Assembly (NCBI RefSeq): GCF_019649055.1
Contig: NW_026570229.1
Coordinates: 868,001 to 932,000 of the forward strand
Source of the DNA: Paramacrobiotus metropolitanus
Lineage: Eukaryota > Tardigrada > Eutardigrada > Parachela > Macrobiotidae
Direction of reading: 5' to 3'
Length of the DNA: 64,000 nucleotides
The notes under the pieces were generated by a model, which worked only from the letters and a program-made list of their open reading frames with translations, made no database searches and had not been told where the DNA came from. The position numbers were made by a program, and so were the translations under genes. Of this stretch, positions 48,566-60,402 are shown piece by piece; position 1 is the stretch's first letter, and each line of letters begins with the position of its first letter.

Positions 48566-49315
48566 TCATACTAAGTCGGCTAGGTAGTTCGGATGGTCAG
48601 ACAGCCTTGAGTTGGGAATCGAGCGGTCATGGTTGACTTCCACGTTCGCTTCCGTCCGGACGGGTTGTCGGCAAACTGAACAGTCGCGCGAACAGGTCGT
48701 CGGGCAGGTCGCATGGCCCACTGCAAGAAAACCGTAACAATCGAAACAATATGTTTTGTCTCGGTACCCTAGATAGCTATTTTGGGGCATTCTAAATTAA
48801 ATTCAGGACTCGGTCGGCTCTTTCAGACGGTCGGCTTATCGGCACCCCGACGATTTTCGGACAACTCCCTTGCTGACCGACAAAATGTTTTCCCGACGAC
48901 ATGTTGTAGCGGCACGTCGGTTGGCAAATTGCCGAGAAGCAACCCTTAATCAGCGATCGAAGTGCTACCAAAGACTGCAAACAAGCTTACCGTGAAAGTA
49001 AGGCCAGATGATTTTCATCTCGCCGACAGCAAACTTTTGCTGGCACGTTGCGCAAAAGGCGTCAGATTCCTCGGTGACCTTTACCGGTGTTAATCCCTGC
49101 ATTTCCAACAGCGTTAGCGGATTGCCGTTGAATGGCATCACTTGGTCTTCTCGCGGTTGAACGGCCACGGGTGCCCTTGCAGAGCGGCGCACATGCTCCT
49201 CTTGCAAAGTCTGACCGCTTAGGTTCAAATTGACCGGGTTGGATTCAGCGGTAGATTCCGTCTGAACAGGCATAACCATGAAAATCGTTCTTATACCGAT
49301 CCATTGTTCTAGCAT
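48566..49315 (-). CDS. Small RING-H2 protein
   Basis: Exon 1 (48991-49315) encodes a disordered N-terminus, LTLLEMQGLTPVKVTEES and the first RING half (CATCQQKFAVGE). Exon 2 (48566-48720) encodes HVGHATC...RDCSVCRQPV. Together they give the RING-H2 order C-x2-C...(Y)-x-H-x2-H-x2-C...C-x2-C, except that the third ligand is Tyr (PYFH), where the paralogue at 58.6 kb has Cys (PCFH). The predicted product is 159 residues. Unlike the 58.4-59.9 kb paralogue there is no transmembrane segment in this model, so it could be a 5'-truncated duplicate. RING-H2 proteins normally act as E3 ubiquitin ligases; loss of one zinc ligand makes activity doubtful. Confidence 0.6.
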
Positions 49316-49717
49316 GTTTTTCAACTTCTAAACTAAATTTCAAAAATTCCTAAATTCATCTTAAAGTTCGAAAAAAATCGTGGATGTCTGGATCCGTACA
49401 ACGATCTTCATGGTTATGTGCAATTACGTGGAAGATTTGAAGGGGATCGGTCCATAATGGGACTTTGGTACACCTTGGTGCACTTAAACCTTTTGGATTT
49501 TTATAAAAGCCATAGCTCCCGAACCGGATGTTGCGCGCTACACGCGCCCAAACTGTTTTGACACCTGTTAATTAATACAAACCATCTGACGGTCTGACCA
49601 CAGAATGTCATAAAACAGAGCAAGAAGTGTATCGTAGTGCGCAAAACTAAGTTTTCATGCATGTTCACGTATTTACTGCCATATACCGGGCCATATCTCT
49701 TAAGACGTTATAACGCA

Positions 49718-49860
49718 TGCCGGCTGAAATGTTAACGGCGTTATAACATGTGCCGGCTGAAATGTTAACGGCGCTATAACATGTGCCGGCTCAAATGTTA
49801 ACGGCGTTATAACATCTGCTGTCTCAAATGTTAACCGGGCGTTAACAAGCGGTTTTGACT
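49718..49860. repeat. Tandem GTTATAACATGTGCCGGCT repeats
   Basis: Four units of about 40-43 bp combine GTTATAACATGTGCCGGCT with CAAATGTTAACGG. They share the GTTAAC and GCCGG modules that recur through 49.7-58.4 kb and may be the subterminal repeats of that element family. Confidence 0.8.
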
Positions 49861-50592
49861 GGAACGCCGGATATTTACTTTTTACGATAATAATTTAATG
49901 CAGTGTTGCTTATAATGCAGTGCTTCGAATGATCAACAAAAAACTGTGAAATCAACATTCAGCATAATATATGTATGCAAAGTTAAAAATCTTGAAACAC
50001 ATGATTCGAAACATAGCTGTACAATTAACTTTAAACTATTTGCTTAACATTCCCGCCGGGCCCAAATGTTAACGACCGAACCATATACGTTGCACATGGA
50101 TTTACGGATTCTATCTCTACCATCGTGTAATTGCCATTGTTGTGCAATTAATGCTCTGAGAGCCAACTAGTTTTTACTGAACTCGCACAACGGTTAAGGT
50201 ATTAACATGTGTGCCGGGCGAGCATGTTAACGTTAATATTCCCACCGGGCCCAAATGTTTACGACCGAAATCATGCAAGTTGCACATGGACCTATGGATA
50301 TAATTCCTTCAATGTATGCAATAATAGTTATAGCATAATGGTACCACCCTACTCCAAAAATGACCACTACTCTACCCCGTACCCCGTTGGTCACCTCTTC
50401 GCGACTCACTGGTACTTCGAAAATTCTTTCAAATTTTTAGATCTGCAATAAAATTTACACTGGAAAAAGTTCATGTTTTCTTGTGTTTTTTTTAGTCAGA
50501 AATAGCGGCAAAATGTTTTAGAATGCAGATCGGTATTCGGCAGCCGGCTTGCGTTTCATACACAGGCAAAACAATCAATGAGAAAATTAAGA

Positions 50593-51462
50593 TGATCACT
50601 CCGTACACAACCTTTCGCTAGTTTACTCCGTAAACTTTGCGTAATTTCTCATTCCGTGCACAACCTTGTTGCGCTACCTTTCGGTACACTATCTTTTCGA
50701 GCCTACTACCTTTGACTACGTACACGACGATTAATATTGGACACCACCTTTATCTTGATGCACTTTATTTTTTACCTTTTATTTTTTAATTTTTTCACAG
50801 CAAAGTTATTTCTGGAACTGCCATTTTTCATTAACAGCTGTTACTGCTGCATAATTGAGAGCATTATCGGCAGTTATCAAGCCGAGTTCTCTTGAGTAAC
50901 TGCTGTAATTCTAAGCGCCCGTGATTGCTCTGTCTACTGTACCTGGTGTGTTTCGCTTTTTTTCGGCAACGAGCCACCAGCTGCAGCATCGCTCCCTTTA
51001 TCGTTCAACATTGAGTCAACAAAATCATCTCGAAAATGTTCATACTGCTCCAGAATTCTGGAAAATCTGTGTGTTCCAAGATCAGCTCAGCGGTTCTCGC
51101 TGTCTTTTGGGACTATTCTTACATCCGCACATCTTTTGTGTCTTGTCTGAAGTAATATAATTGTACCATTTAAGTTATATTATATACAAAAGTATGGTAT
51201 TTATAAAGTATATATAGCTCCAGAAAACGTAATACAAGCATGAAAGGGTGACGCCACTGCAGAAGCCTATGACAATGCTGACTCTGAAATATTTGATGCG
51301 CAAGCGATGTAGGGGGAAGCAAGCGGAGCAAACCTGCACCTGAGTATTGCGTACTCCAAATGAATGGTAGTTTCAAAGATAGTCGACCGAAAGCAAGGTA
51401 GTAGCCGAAAAGTTTGTGCACAGAATGAAAGGTAATGAAAAAGGTTGTGTACGGAGTGGTCA
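50593..51462. mobile_element. MITE with TGATCACTCCGTACACAACC termini
   Basis: The left end TGATCACTCCGTACACAACC at 50593 and the right end, reverse complement of TGACCACTCCGTACACAACC, finishing at 51462, give a 22-bp near-perfect terminal inverted repeat. The 870-bp interior has no coding potential. It is nested in the larger 50.1-55.4 kb element. Confidence 0.7.
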
Positions 51463-52864
51463 CGTAAAATTATTAAAACAGTATAGCTACGTCGTATTTA
51501 CAATGTAGTACAGCAATTGAGTACAGTAACTTTAAGTCTGCTCTGTTCAGTGCACAATGCACATGATGGCGACTCGTGTTAACAATATCAACTTACTACC
51601 GTTAACATGGGCGCCGGGCAGGGATGTTAACGTTTGTTCGCTACAATTAATTCGATTTTACTTATAAAAGTTGTAGTTTAAACGAGGGCAATTTGCTTTT
51701 GAAAATTGTAGCGCGCATTTAAAAGGAGCGGACTTTGCTCTTTACACTAACTACATGCATACTTCTATGTATTTACCCCAAAACGAATTGTGCTAAGAAT
51801 TGCGCAATAGTATTTTCTTGCGGTGCATGTGTTGAAATCTTGCCGCAGTCAAATGTGCAATGCGAATCTGTGTAGTTGAATGTTGCGGCTGTCTGATCAG
51901 ATGTTTTAAAAATAATATCTTCGACGACTAGAAGTAACGATCGGCTAAGAATGAATTTCCAGGAGCTGGACACATTAATCTGAAAAATCAACTACAACAG
52001 CACAGTGTACATATGTATGGCTCTCTTTTCTGTACGGTCGGCGCCGGCAATCGGCATTGTGCACCGCATTTATTTTGCCAACCCGCGTTAGCCGGGCAGG
52101 GATATCGACGAGTTAACTAATTTAGTTATCGATGGGAGTTTGTTAAAAGTAAAAGGGTAATTTCAACTTTTGCGAAGACCAGTCGTATTTTGTCGAGCTG
52201 TAGAATCTTATTAAATTTATTAGTTACGATTAGTGCCTGTTTAACATTGCAATAGTGTTAAAAATAAAAATGTAGCTACAACGCATACAACCACTACTTG
52301 AACAATAATATGGTAATTCGGTACTCCTTTAGCGCTTCGTTCGAGCCGCCATTATACGCAGTTCATGAGAAAAATTGACATAATACGGACAACAAATAAT
52401 TATTTATTTGTAAGCATCATTTTTTCTGGTAAGATACTTTTCGAGCGAACGCAGAGAAACGGTATCCTTATTTCCAGAAGCGGGGAATTATTATCTAGTA
52501 TCGTAATACTTTGTTAAATTTGGCGCCGGGTAGGGATGTTAACGTTAACACGCATACTGGGCTCAGATGTTAATGCTTGCTAACTATGACAGTAAATAGC
52601 TACGGTCTTCTCGTAGTCCTGGAAGTTCAAAGAGAAAGGATCTCTGGATCCTTCCCTTAAGTGCAAAGTAAAACCACCCATGCAAAGCAAAATCAGCCAT
52701 GCAGAGTTTTTAATCCTATCATGATACTTATTAAAGGTCGTTTCTCAGTAGAATCACCAATATGCACCAGTGGTCGCTCGACGACGACAATTTAGATTAA
52801 TTTTTGAAGCGTAAATGTTTGTGCATACACTGCGAGCACCATTGGTGCAAAAAAAAACAGTATA

Positions 52865-53374
52865 CAGTAAAACCTGCGTACTTTGAACATCTGCGGTTCC
52901 AAATGTTTTGTTAAATGTAGACGCCTGTTCAATGTACAGAGCAGCTGCCCCCGGGGAGGCCGCCCTTGGAGACAGTGCTTCTGCGCTGTAAAGCTGCCCC
53001 TGGGGGCGAAGCCTCCTCAAGGGGGACAGCCGCGTTACCAAGCCTTTTACGCTATTTTTGCGCAAAACAAATCAAAAATCTTGTGGTGTTAAAGTTGTAA
53101 CCAGCAAACGTCTAGTGAACTCCGATCCGTTTGTTTTGTTTTTTCGCTTTCGAAACCAGATTCCGGCGCTTTGTTCATTTTCAAAAGGTCTGAATATTAG
53201 TAAATAATTAGATCCGTTCCAGCTGATTTGTTCAATGTTCACTTTAGAGAGGCGTTCAATGTATGCGAGGTCCCCCCTGTGTTATAGTCTACGAGACGCG
53301 CCGGTTCCGTAATGACCGTTCAATGTACACCAGTGTTCAATTTACGCGAGTGTTCAAAGTCACAGGTTTTACTG
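52865..53374. mobile_element. pogo/Tigger-like non-autonomous MITE
   Basis: The termini are CAGTAAAACCTGCGTACTTT and, inverted, CAGTAAAACCTGTGACTTTG, flanked by TA on both sides. CAGTAAAACC ends plus a TA target duplication are typical of pogo/Tigger-type Tc1-mariner elements. The 510-bp interior has repeated GTTCAATGTA motifs and no transposase. Confidence 0.82.
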
Positions 53375-53504
53375 TATAAACATGCACCATTAGTGCATGA
53401 ACATAAGGACGGCAAAATACCTGCCCTTGCTCAAATTATCAAGCGGCGAAGGAACAACGACATACATATGTTAAAATAATTATTCAAAGGCCAGGTTCGG
53501 CCCG

Positions 53505-53820
53505 CGCTCAAGCTCTGACTCTGACTCAGACTCTGACCGCTCAAACTCTGACTCTGACTACTCAAAGTCTGACTCTGACTGTCCAAATTCTGACTCTGAC
53601 TGAATAACCTAAGAATAACTTGAGAAACCTATGAAAAACTAAGAAACCTAAGAAACCTAAGAAACCTAAGAAACCTAAGAAACCTAAGAAACCTATTAAG
53701 AAACCTAAGAAACCTTCAGAGTCAGAGTCAGACTTTAAGCGGTCTGAGTCAGACTTTGAGTAGTCAGAGTCAGAGTTTGAGTGGTCAGAATCAGAATCAG
53801 AGTCAGAGTTGGAGTCTAGG
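53505..53820. repeat. Large hairpin of CTGACT/TCAGAG arrays with AAGAAACCT core
   Basis: CTCTGACT-type hexamer repeats at 53512-53602 are followed by a core of eight or more tandem AAGAAACCT 9-mers (53639-53715), then the inverted TCAGAGTCAGA repeats at 53716-53810. The whole is a roughly 310-bp foldback. Open frames such as Ser-Asp repeats are by-products. Confidence 0.9.
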
Positions 53821-54417
53821 CCGCCAGGTTCATGGTGCACCAAATATACTGTGCATGCACCAATGTTCCGCAAACATGCACCGTTCGGATCGGATCTTTA
53901 TTGGCGCCAGTTTGCTCTCGTAAATGTTTCACTAACCTGAATTATTATTCATTTAACCAACTTTAATAAAAATAAGACATATATTTATATCAAGGAAGAA
54001 GATCTGCAATGCAACTACAAAAAAAGCTGAGACATCGAGATCGGAAAAACCAGAGCCTAATAAAAAGAACTGTAAACGCCATTAGATTCAGCATCTTCAG
54101 AAACTGTCACATGCATTTCATTTCTTAAAAAATTATCTAAACCCGTCCCACCGATGCCGGTTTCGGCAAAACTGGCTTCGGTAAAGCTTTCAAGTTGTCC
54201 TTGAGAATAATAGCAGTGCCAGTTGCTTAGAACGTTTATTGATAAAGCGATAAGTATGTACTTACTATAATAAATTTGTAGAGTAGTTAGTTTATTTGCT
54301 AACATGCTGAATTTTAATCGCCTGATTGCGGTTCAGATGTTCAATGTTCAAATATCTAAAAAAAAATCCGATTTCCGAACCTTGTCTGAATTAGCCCAGG
54401 TTTTGAAGGCAACAAAA

Positions 54418-54575
54418 CCCAGTGAACCAAACTGCTAGGGCAGTGAGTGACCCAACTACCACCACTGTCCAGTGAACAAAATCGCTAGGTGAGTAAGTGA
54501 CCGAGCTACCACAACTGTCCAGTGAAAAAAATTGCTAGATGAGCGAGTGACCGAGCTAGACTCATTGCCTAAGAA
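54418..54575. repeat. 50-bp tandem repeat, three units
   Basis: Units start at 54418, 54469 and 54519 with CCAGTGAA, then CTGCTAGG or a variant, then AGTGACC.A.CTACCAC. No coding potential. Confidence 0.85.
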
Positions 54576-55499
54576 GCTTTACAATAACTGCTAAGGCAGT
54601 TAGTGAATTTACCTACTAACGAATCACTGTTAATGAAACGATTTGTTTAAAGCGGTCGTGGATCACAAGAAACGCGGAGTCAAAGCCGCAGCGGCTTCTT
54701 GTATGTATTCGTATAATCTGTTAAAGCGAAATCGTTGCTACTTCGTATACTTCGTTAAGGTTTATTAAGTATAGTTAATAAACCTTAACATACCGGCCCG
54801 GAGCGCGCGTTAACTGTTAACGTTACGGTTAAAATCCCTGCCAGGCACCACGTTAACAAAAGTAACATGATACCGCTGTTATGAGCCGCCATGCTCAGCA
54901 GATCAGATATTCGGCTGTAGCCTACTTGCGGCCTTTCTTTTTGGATGATTAATTAATGGTTCTCTTTGCCTTGTATTATTGAGCACGGTGTTAATAAGTA
55001 CTGCTTCTACCATTCAATGTGAGCACACAAGTACAGTAACAAAGGCTCACAAATATTCAAATAACCTCATATCTCGCACATATTAATGTTTTATAGAACT
55101 CCAATTCTTGAAGGGAGTAAAACTGTTTTCTGTAAATTTTTGGTACTGCGCTTTTGCAGATCATTTGTGAAAATGTTTGTACTTCCAGCAACGGCAGAAA
55201 TAATAAAACACATTATGCTGTAATTATTATTTCATACACTGAAGGATTTATATCCATAGATCCATGTGCAACTTGCATGATTTCGGTCGTAAACATCTGG
55301 GCCCGGTAAGAATATTAACTTTAACATGCTCGCCCGGCGCACATGTTAATGCCTTAACCGTTGTGCGAGTTCAGTAAAAACTAGTGAGCTCTCAGAGCAT
55401 TAATTGCACAACAATGGCAATTACACGATGGTAGAGATAGAATTTGTAGGAATAGAAAACACAACCCGAAGTAAAAGACTTTCTTGAACTAGAAAAATA

Positions 55500-55600
55500 A
55501 ACCCGGCACCCATGTTAACGGCGTTAACATCCCTGCCCGGCTCCAGTGTTAACGGTGTAATTTGATACCACTGATGAGCCGTCGAGCGTCTGTTCTCTAC
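55500..55600. repeat. GTTAAC/GCCCGGC palindromic module
   Basis: CATGTTAACGGCGTTAACAT followed by CCCTGCCCGGC and a further GTTAACGG. A closely related block occurs at 57670-57760 and, inverted, at 51600-51640. Around it, GAAGTAAAAGACTT.CTTGAACT and ATTTGATACCA.T.ATGAGCC are shared between the 55.5 and 57.7 kb copies. Confidence 0.8.
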
Positions 55601-56343
55601 ACGACACGTAACCACCATCCTAGTCGTCTCTAGTGCGCACTGCGAACGTTAACAGAAGCGATTTTCAGTGAAAATTAGCGCACATATAATATGATGTATG
55701 GGAAGGTTTTCCCCTGTGATAGTTCAAATGGTTTGATGGCCCGAAAAGGTCACTTAAAAACATAATCTCAGCTAAAAAACCCAGACATTTTGTTCGAATG
55801 GATCGTATACTGTACTTTGAAAGAAGCAAAATCCTAATCACAAATCACAGTTAATGGTTCATGTTCGATACCTTCACCATGATTCGATTAACAGCCACTC
55901 TGCACTTACAAAAACAGCCACTCTGCACGCGGCACTTACAAAAACGGCTTCGTTCCAAAAATTGTATTAAGATACTAACGCGCTATGCATAGATTGCGCG
56001 TATTACGTACGTACGTGTTATGACGTTGTTGTGTATTCTGTTACGTACGATTTGCTGTTCTTATCTAACGGATTTGATCGCTAATTCCATCCATGATTTT
56101 GGTTTAATGAATCCGTCTGAATTTCCGAGTTCAACTGAATCTGTGAGCTTGTTTCTAGCTGAAAGGTCGTGTGACTCTAGGTTAGAAGGAAGATCATATC
56201 TCGTTCTGTTCTGTTTACTTGTCTGTACGCTATTAGGCCGTTATTGGCGAAATCACAACCGGGTGTAACGAAATCAAAACTGGGATGTTAACGCCGTTAA
56301 CATTCTAGCCCGGCAAGCTTGTTCTTACCTGCGCAGACTGATT

Positions 56344-57035
56344 GTGTACTGTATTCGCTCGCACATCTTGAACCACAGAGTGAGTGTACGGGAAAAAAGC
56401 GCACTCAATATACACACGCTAACTGGGCAAAATTCACGATTCGCAAACTTTAATTACTTATTTGCTGCAATAAGATGATAAGTACTGTATTCGCTCGCAC
56501 ATCTTGGACCACAGAGTGTGTGTACGGGAAAAACGCGCATTCAATATACACACTCTAACCGGGCCAAACGCGCGATTCGCGATTTGATAAATTTCTGATG
56601 TCTTACAACATCTGACTGAGAACTTCTTGAATAATGAAAAAATTAGAGCTCTAACAATTTTATCATGTTTAGGCTCGAAAGCAGCCATTAACATACAGCT
56701 TTGGCGTAAGCACGAGTTACAAACGGATTTTGTTGTGGTTTTTGGGGTGCCCCTGATGGAGGGGTACGTTCCGCGTCAACATTCTTGATGGCGATGAACC
56801 ACCGAACAATGCGAGCTTTCAGCTACAGAACCTTTTTTTTCCAGAGTGAATTGCCATTTAAATGAAAAGACTTGATTTAATAAACAAAAATTCACAAGAA
56901 GAACTGTTCATCTTGAAACCAAATGAGGAATATTTCGTAGTCGTGCATTTTGCCCGGTTAGAGTGTGTATATTGAATGCGTGTTTTTCCCGTACACGGAC
57001 TCTGTGGTTCAAGATGTGCGAGCGGATACAGTACC
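56344..57035. repeat. Inverted and tandem copies of a CGCTCGCACATCTTG module
   Basis: About 75-bp blocks at 56344 and 56484 are direct repeats (CTGTATTCGCTCGCACATCT ... GTGTACGGGAAAAA.CGC), and 56950-57035 carries the same block inverted. The 56484/57035 pair could be the terminal repeats of a 550-bp element; GTTAAC/GCCCGG modules lie just outside at 56285. Confidence 0.75.
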
Positions 57036-57599
57036 CTAGATACAATTCAACATTTTATTCAACGATTTTTATTTTACTTAAGTAACCCGGTACATAGTAC
57101 CTAATTCGTGTACATTCACAAAAACTTTGACATTTCACCTTCTTTTAAAATCTTTAAAACCTCGAAGTTCCTCAAAATTCGTTTGTGTTCAAACAAGACT
57201 GAGCTTTATTTGCCCTTTTGCGCAAAATTCGAAGATCATCTGTCCATTACGAGATTTTCCATACTCGCGCACCTAACCGAGTTCAAACTTCTGGAATTTT
57301 CTTTCAGCCATAACTTTCTAATCGGTAGTGGCGTGCGCAAACAAGCCAATGTACACAAATCACTCTGCTACATAAATGTCATAAGAACTGTGCCTTATGG
57401 CATTGTGAATTTTGGAAGTACGTGAAAGTGAATGTTTTCGTGTATGTCACCAAATTTGGTGCCACTTTTGGCGGAAAGAAACTTTTGCATTATTATGCAG
57501 TGGTCAGGTGTATTATTCGAATTGCTGCCGGGCGATGCGCTAAATGCTGCATGATGTTTGCTAGTGATTCGCATAGCGTTATATGCACAAGAACGGCGT

Positions 57600-57760
57600 T
57601 TACACGATTGTCCAGACAGCATTTGTAAAAGAAAACACATTCCGAAGTAAAAGACTTGAACTGGAAAGTAAGACCGGCACCCATGTTAACGGCGTTAACA
57701 TTCTGGCCCGGCTAGAATGTTAACGGTGTAATTTGATACCATTAATGAGCCGTCGAAGGT
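57600..57760. repeat. Second copy of the 55.4-55.6 kb module
   Basis: Same order of blocks as at 55440-55600: CCGAAGTAAAAGACTT, CCGGCACCCATGTTAACGG, CGTTAACATTCTGGCCCGG, GTGTAATTTGATACCA, ATGAGCCGTCGA. The direct orientation relative to 55.5 kb indicates copying of the same element family. Confidence 0.8.
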
Positions 57761-58194
57761 CTGTTTTACTTGAATATACAGCGCCTTAGCATGTGTGCTG
57801 CAGCCTGTTTCCTGGCTGTCTATCTGCCCAACAAGTCTAACAGCCAAGCGTAGATAGGCGCATTGGTAACTAAATTATAAGCAGAAAGAAGGTGCAGAAA
57901 TTTTGGGTCAAAACATACCTGTAGTATAAATCGTTAACTACTGATTAACGAAAACCAATGATTTGTTTTTGAAAAATTTTAATTATAACTAAAAACGGTT
58001 AGCCAAAACATAATCCAGGTACCGCTACTCCTGTGCTGATTGTTATGTCATCTTCTTGTTCCCGCATTTGAGAGGTGGTTTCGCATCAGGCACCTCAGTC
58101 ATGCGTTTTGCTTTCCGTTCTAGACCCCTTCCGCCCGCAATTTTGCAAACCCTCTTTTAATACCCTTTAAAAAACGTTTCTAGCAGAAACGGCA

Positions 58195-58408
58195 AAAATA
58201 ATTAAACTCGATACTTCTATAGGTAATTATTATTACATACGTTGTAGGATTTGTATCCATAACATGAATCATTAAATCCATGTACAACGTGTACGATTTC
58301 GGTCGTTAACATCTGGGCCCGGCGGGAATGTTAACGTTAACATCCTCGCCCGGCACACGTGTTAATGCGTTAACCGTTAACATGTTAACAGTTCTGCCGG
58401 CTACATGC
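58195..58408. mobile_element. Third copy of element terminus, ending inside the RING gene
   Basis: Same orientation as 55195-55360: GTAATTATTATT.CATAC, GATTTCGGTCGTTAACATCT, GGGCCCGGCGGGAATGTTAA, GCCCGGCACACGTGTTAATG. It ends in GTTAACAGTTCTGCCGGCTA, exactly where the RING-H2 reading frame of the adjacent gene is cut, so this is probably the insertion boundary. Confidence 0.7.
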
Positions 58409-59945
58409 GCGAATAGGTTGTCAGCCAGGTCGTCAAGCAAGGCGCATGTCCAACTGAAAAAAAACGATAATAAGAAGGAGAACGTGCTCGTTTTGTCGTT
58501 ATTGAAAAGCAGCAATCACGGCCCTACACCGCCCTACAGTTAATTTGCGTTGACTTTCTCTAGCCTCACACTGCAAAACTACTCCGCGGGTTTACCGTGA
58601 AAGCAAGGCAAGATGGTCTTTATTTCGCCCACAGCAAGCGCTTGCTGGCAAGTTGGACAGATGTTGCTCGATTCCTCGATGACCTGCACTGGCGGTAGCC
58701 GTTGCATTTCCGACAGTTCAAGCGGAGTCCCGTAAAGTGGTACGTAATCCCGTAAAGTGGTACGGTGGTGGTGGTGGGGGTGGTGGTCGTGGTATCTCCT
58801 TGTGGGACGTTGGCTAAGGAGGCGTCGATAAACCGGCGAATTTGTGACTCCTGCAAAGCTTGACCGCGTGCCGTTTCCTCCTCTGTTGCGGCCCGTGCGG
58901 AAGCTTCAGCGCCCGCCGTTCCTCTGCCACTCTGGCTCTGGCTTGCCGGCGTGCGTGTCTTCTGCGCCGCGCAATGACGACGACCAGAAGGGGGATACCG
59001 AGACTAGCGGTAATGCTTAAAAAAGTCATTACGTTTAATCTGATTGAACGCAGTGATTCGGTGAAAGATTCGGTCCATCCCGGCGGGACGAAAGGCGCAC
59101 GGTATGGATACACGTAACTGCATTCACGATGACAAAAACATACAGTCAGTTAAATCCTGATGCTACAGAAACTATTTGAGATATAAAACTTTAGATCACG
59201 GAATCTCCGGCAGGGAAGCAAATGGGCCTAATTGGCCGATCGCCATGGAATTAGCGCCCAGTCGGTATCTGCGGGAAAGCAGCAAAATATTCTTCAGCAA
59301 ATCGGCATTCCGTAAACTACGCAGGAAACAGTACAAAAATGAATCATTTCAGCAGAAAGTAAGGAACTTCTCTACCCAACAGGCAACACATAAGTTGCGC
59401 CGTGTTTACGTACCGTATCGCCGAGAACGCATTGTACGCGTACTGGACCAGTTGCACTTCTGAGTCATGCTGGACGAAATGCATCGCAAGATAGATCTGA
59501 GTGGCGATGTTGCCCGGAATCGGCATCGGGAAGAGTGTAGTCCGCGGCTGTGCCGGCGCCGACGGAACCCATCCTCCATCAACCGCCCTCGGGGCTGCTG
59601 TATCCTTGAGAACAGCGGCATAAATGATGATGCCGCTGTAGCCTCTGGTCTGGGCATTAATGATTTTTTTTTGTCACTTGTCTGTTTTCTGTGCCAAAAA
59701 TGCCTGTGTTACGAGAGCGTTGTAACAGTTAACACTCTCAGTTATCTATGGTTTAATTACAGGGAGTTTTGTTGTGTGCCGCGCAGGCGCAGCCCATGGA
59801 TTTGCCCTAATCCGGTGTAGAACGGTCTCATATTCATCCAAAACGTTTTCTACACTTTGTTCCTCGGTTTTATGAAGCACGCAAGTAGAAAGAGTTACTT
59901 TCTGAACAACATCAGCGGAGTTATACCGCACAAAGGTGTGCAAGT
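58401..59945 (-). pseudogene. Membrane RING-H2 E3 ligase (PA-TM-RING-like layout), disrupted
   Basis: Exons on minus: to 59945 (5' end unresolved; ends before GTAATT near 59757), 59414-59649, 59200-59268, 58596-59117 and 58401-58453, with consistent phases through the first four. Order: ectodomain (GYSGIIIYAAVLKD...), transmembrane helix (FLSITASLGIPLLVVVIA) followed by RRRRHARR, a Thr-rich linker, and RING-H2 CPTCQQALAVGE...PCFH/HVGHAPCLTTWL. This layout resembles Goliath/RNF13-type membrane ligases, though a PA domain is not certain. Three defects: a frame change in the basic region, a 20-bp tandem duplication (about 58724-58764) that shifts frame, and loss of the last two RING cysteines where the 58195-58408 element begins. 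Confidence 0.65.
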
Positions 59946-60402
59946 GACAAGTTACCGTGTTAGCAACTTGGCGCGCAGTTCACGTACATACCCCATTTCA
60001 GGTAGGGGATTTTGCGAGTACATCGAATTTGATCGAAACAATGTATCTGTAGCGCTTCTCGCATCGTTTGAGCGTACTAGGCTGAATAATTAGTATAAAA
60101 ATTGGCTACAGTTTCGAAGAATACCATAACACTTCTTGATGGTCACTTTAACATCTTTTTACTACCAGCTTGATCGCAATTTTGTCTAGCAGAAACACTA
60201 GCTGGAACATGGCATTGATGCAACTATAAAAGTACTTTTGCACACACTTCAAAAGGTTTCTGGTATGCGTTGCTGCATTACATAGCGGAATGTAACTTAA
60301 ACGCTTTGGTCGCATGAACATGGTGTTTATTATAGTAGAATCTTTTAAGATATGCCACAACAAAAGTAGCGAACAAGCCCCAGAAACCAGTTTTTGTAGA
60401 AA
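59946..60402. other. Spacer between RING gene and serine protease gene
   Basis: No exon is recognised here. Both neighbours are on minus, so this holds the 3' flank of the protease gene and possibly the unresolved 5' end of the RING gene. Confidence 0.4.

Larger units (their letters stand above)
50107..55445. mobile_element. Composite non-autonomous element with about 235-bp inverted termini
   Basis: The left terminus 50107-50340 is matched in reverse complement by 55212-55445, including CTCTACCATCGTGTAATTGC, GTTTTTACTGAACTCGCACA and the GCCGGGCGAGCATGTTAA module. The interior shows no transposase; it holds other nested elements (50593-51462, 52865-53374). The outermost ends and target duplication are not resolved, because related modules extend outward to 49.7 kb and 55.6 kb. 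Confidence 0.7.

Noticed and set aside
52754-53065. Coding region overlapping the pogo-like MITE
   Set aside because: The frame lies across the terminal inverted repeat of a non-autonomous element and has no transposase motifs.
53562-53873. Ser-Asp repeat protein on minus
   Set aside because: The frame is created by the TCAGAG hexamer array and is flanked by a mirror-image array; no start context or exons.
57108-57425. 105-residue plus-strand gene
   Set aside because: Isolated AT-rich frame inside a mobile-element nest, without homology, introns or a recognisable promoter.
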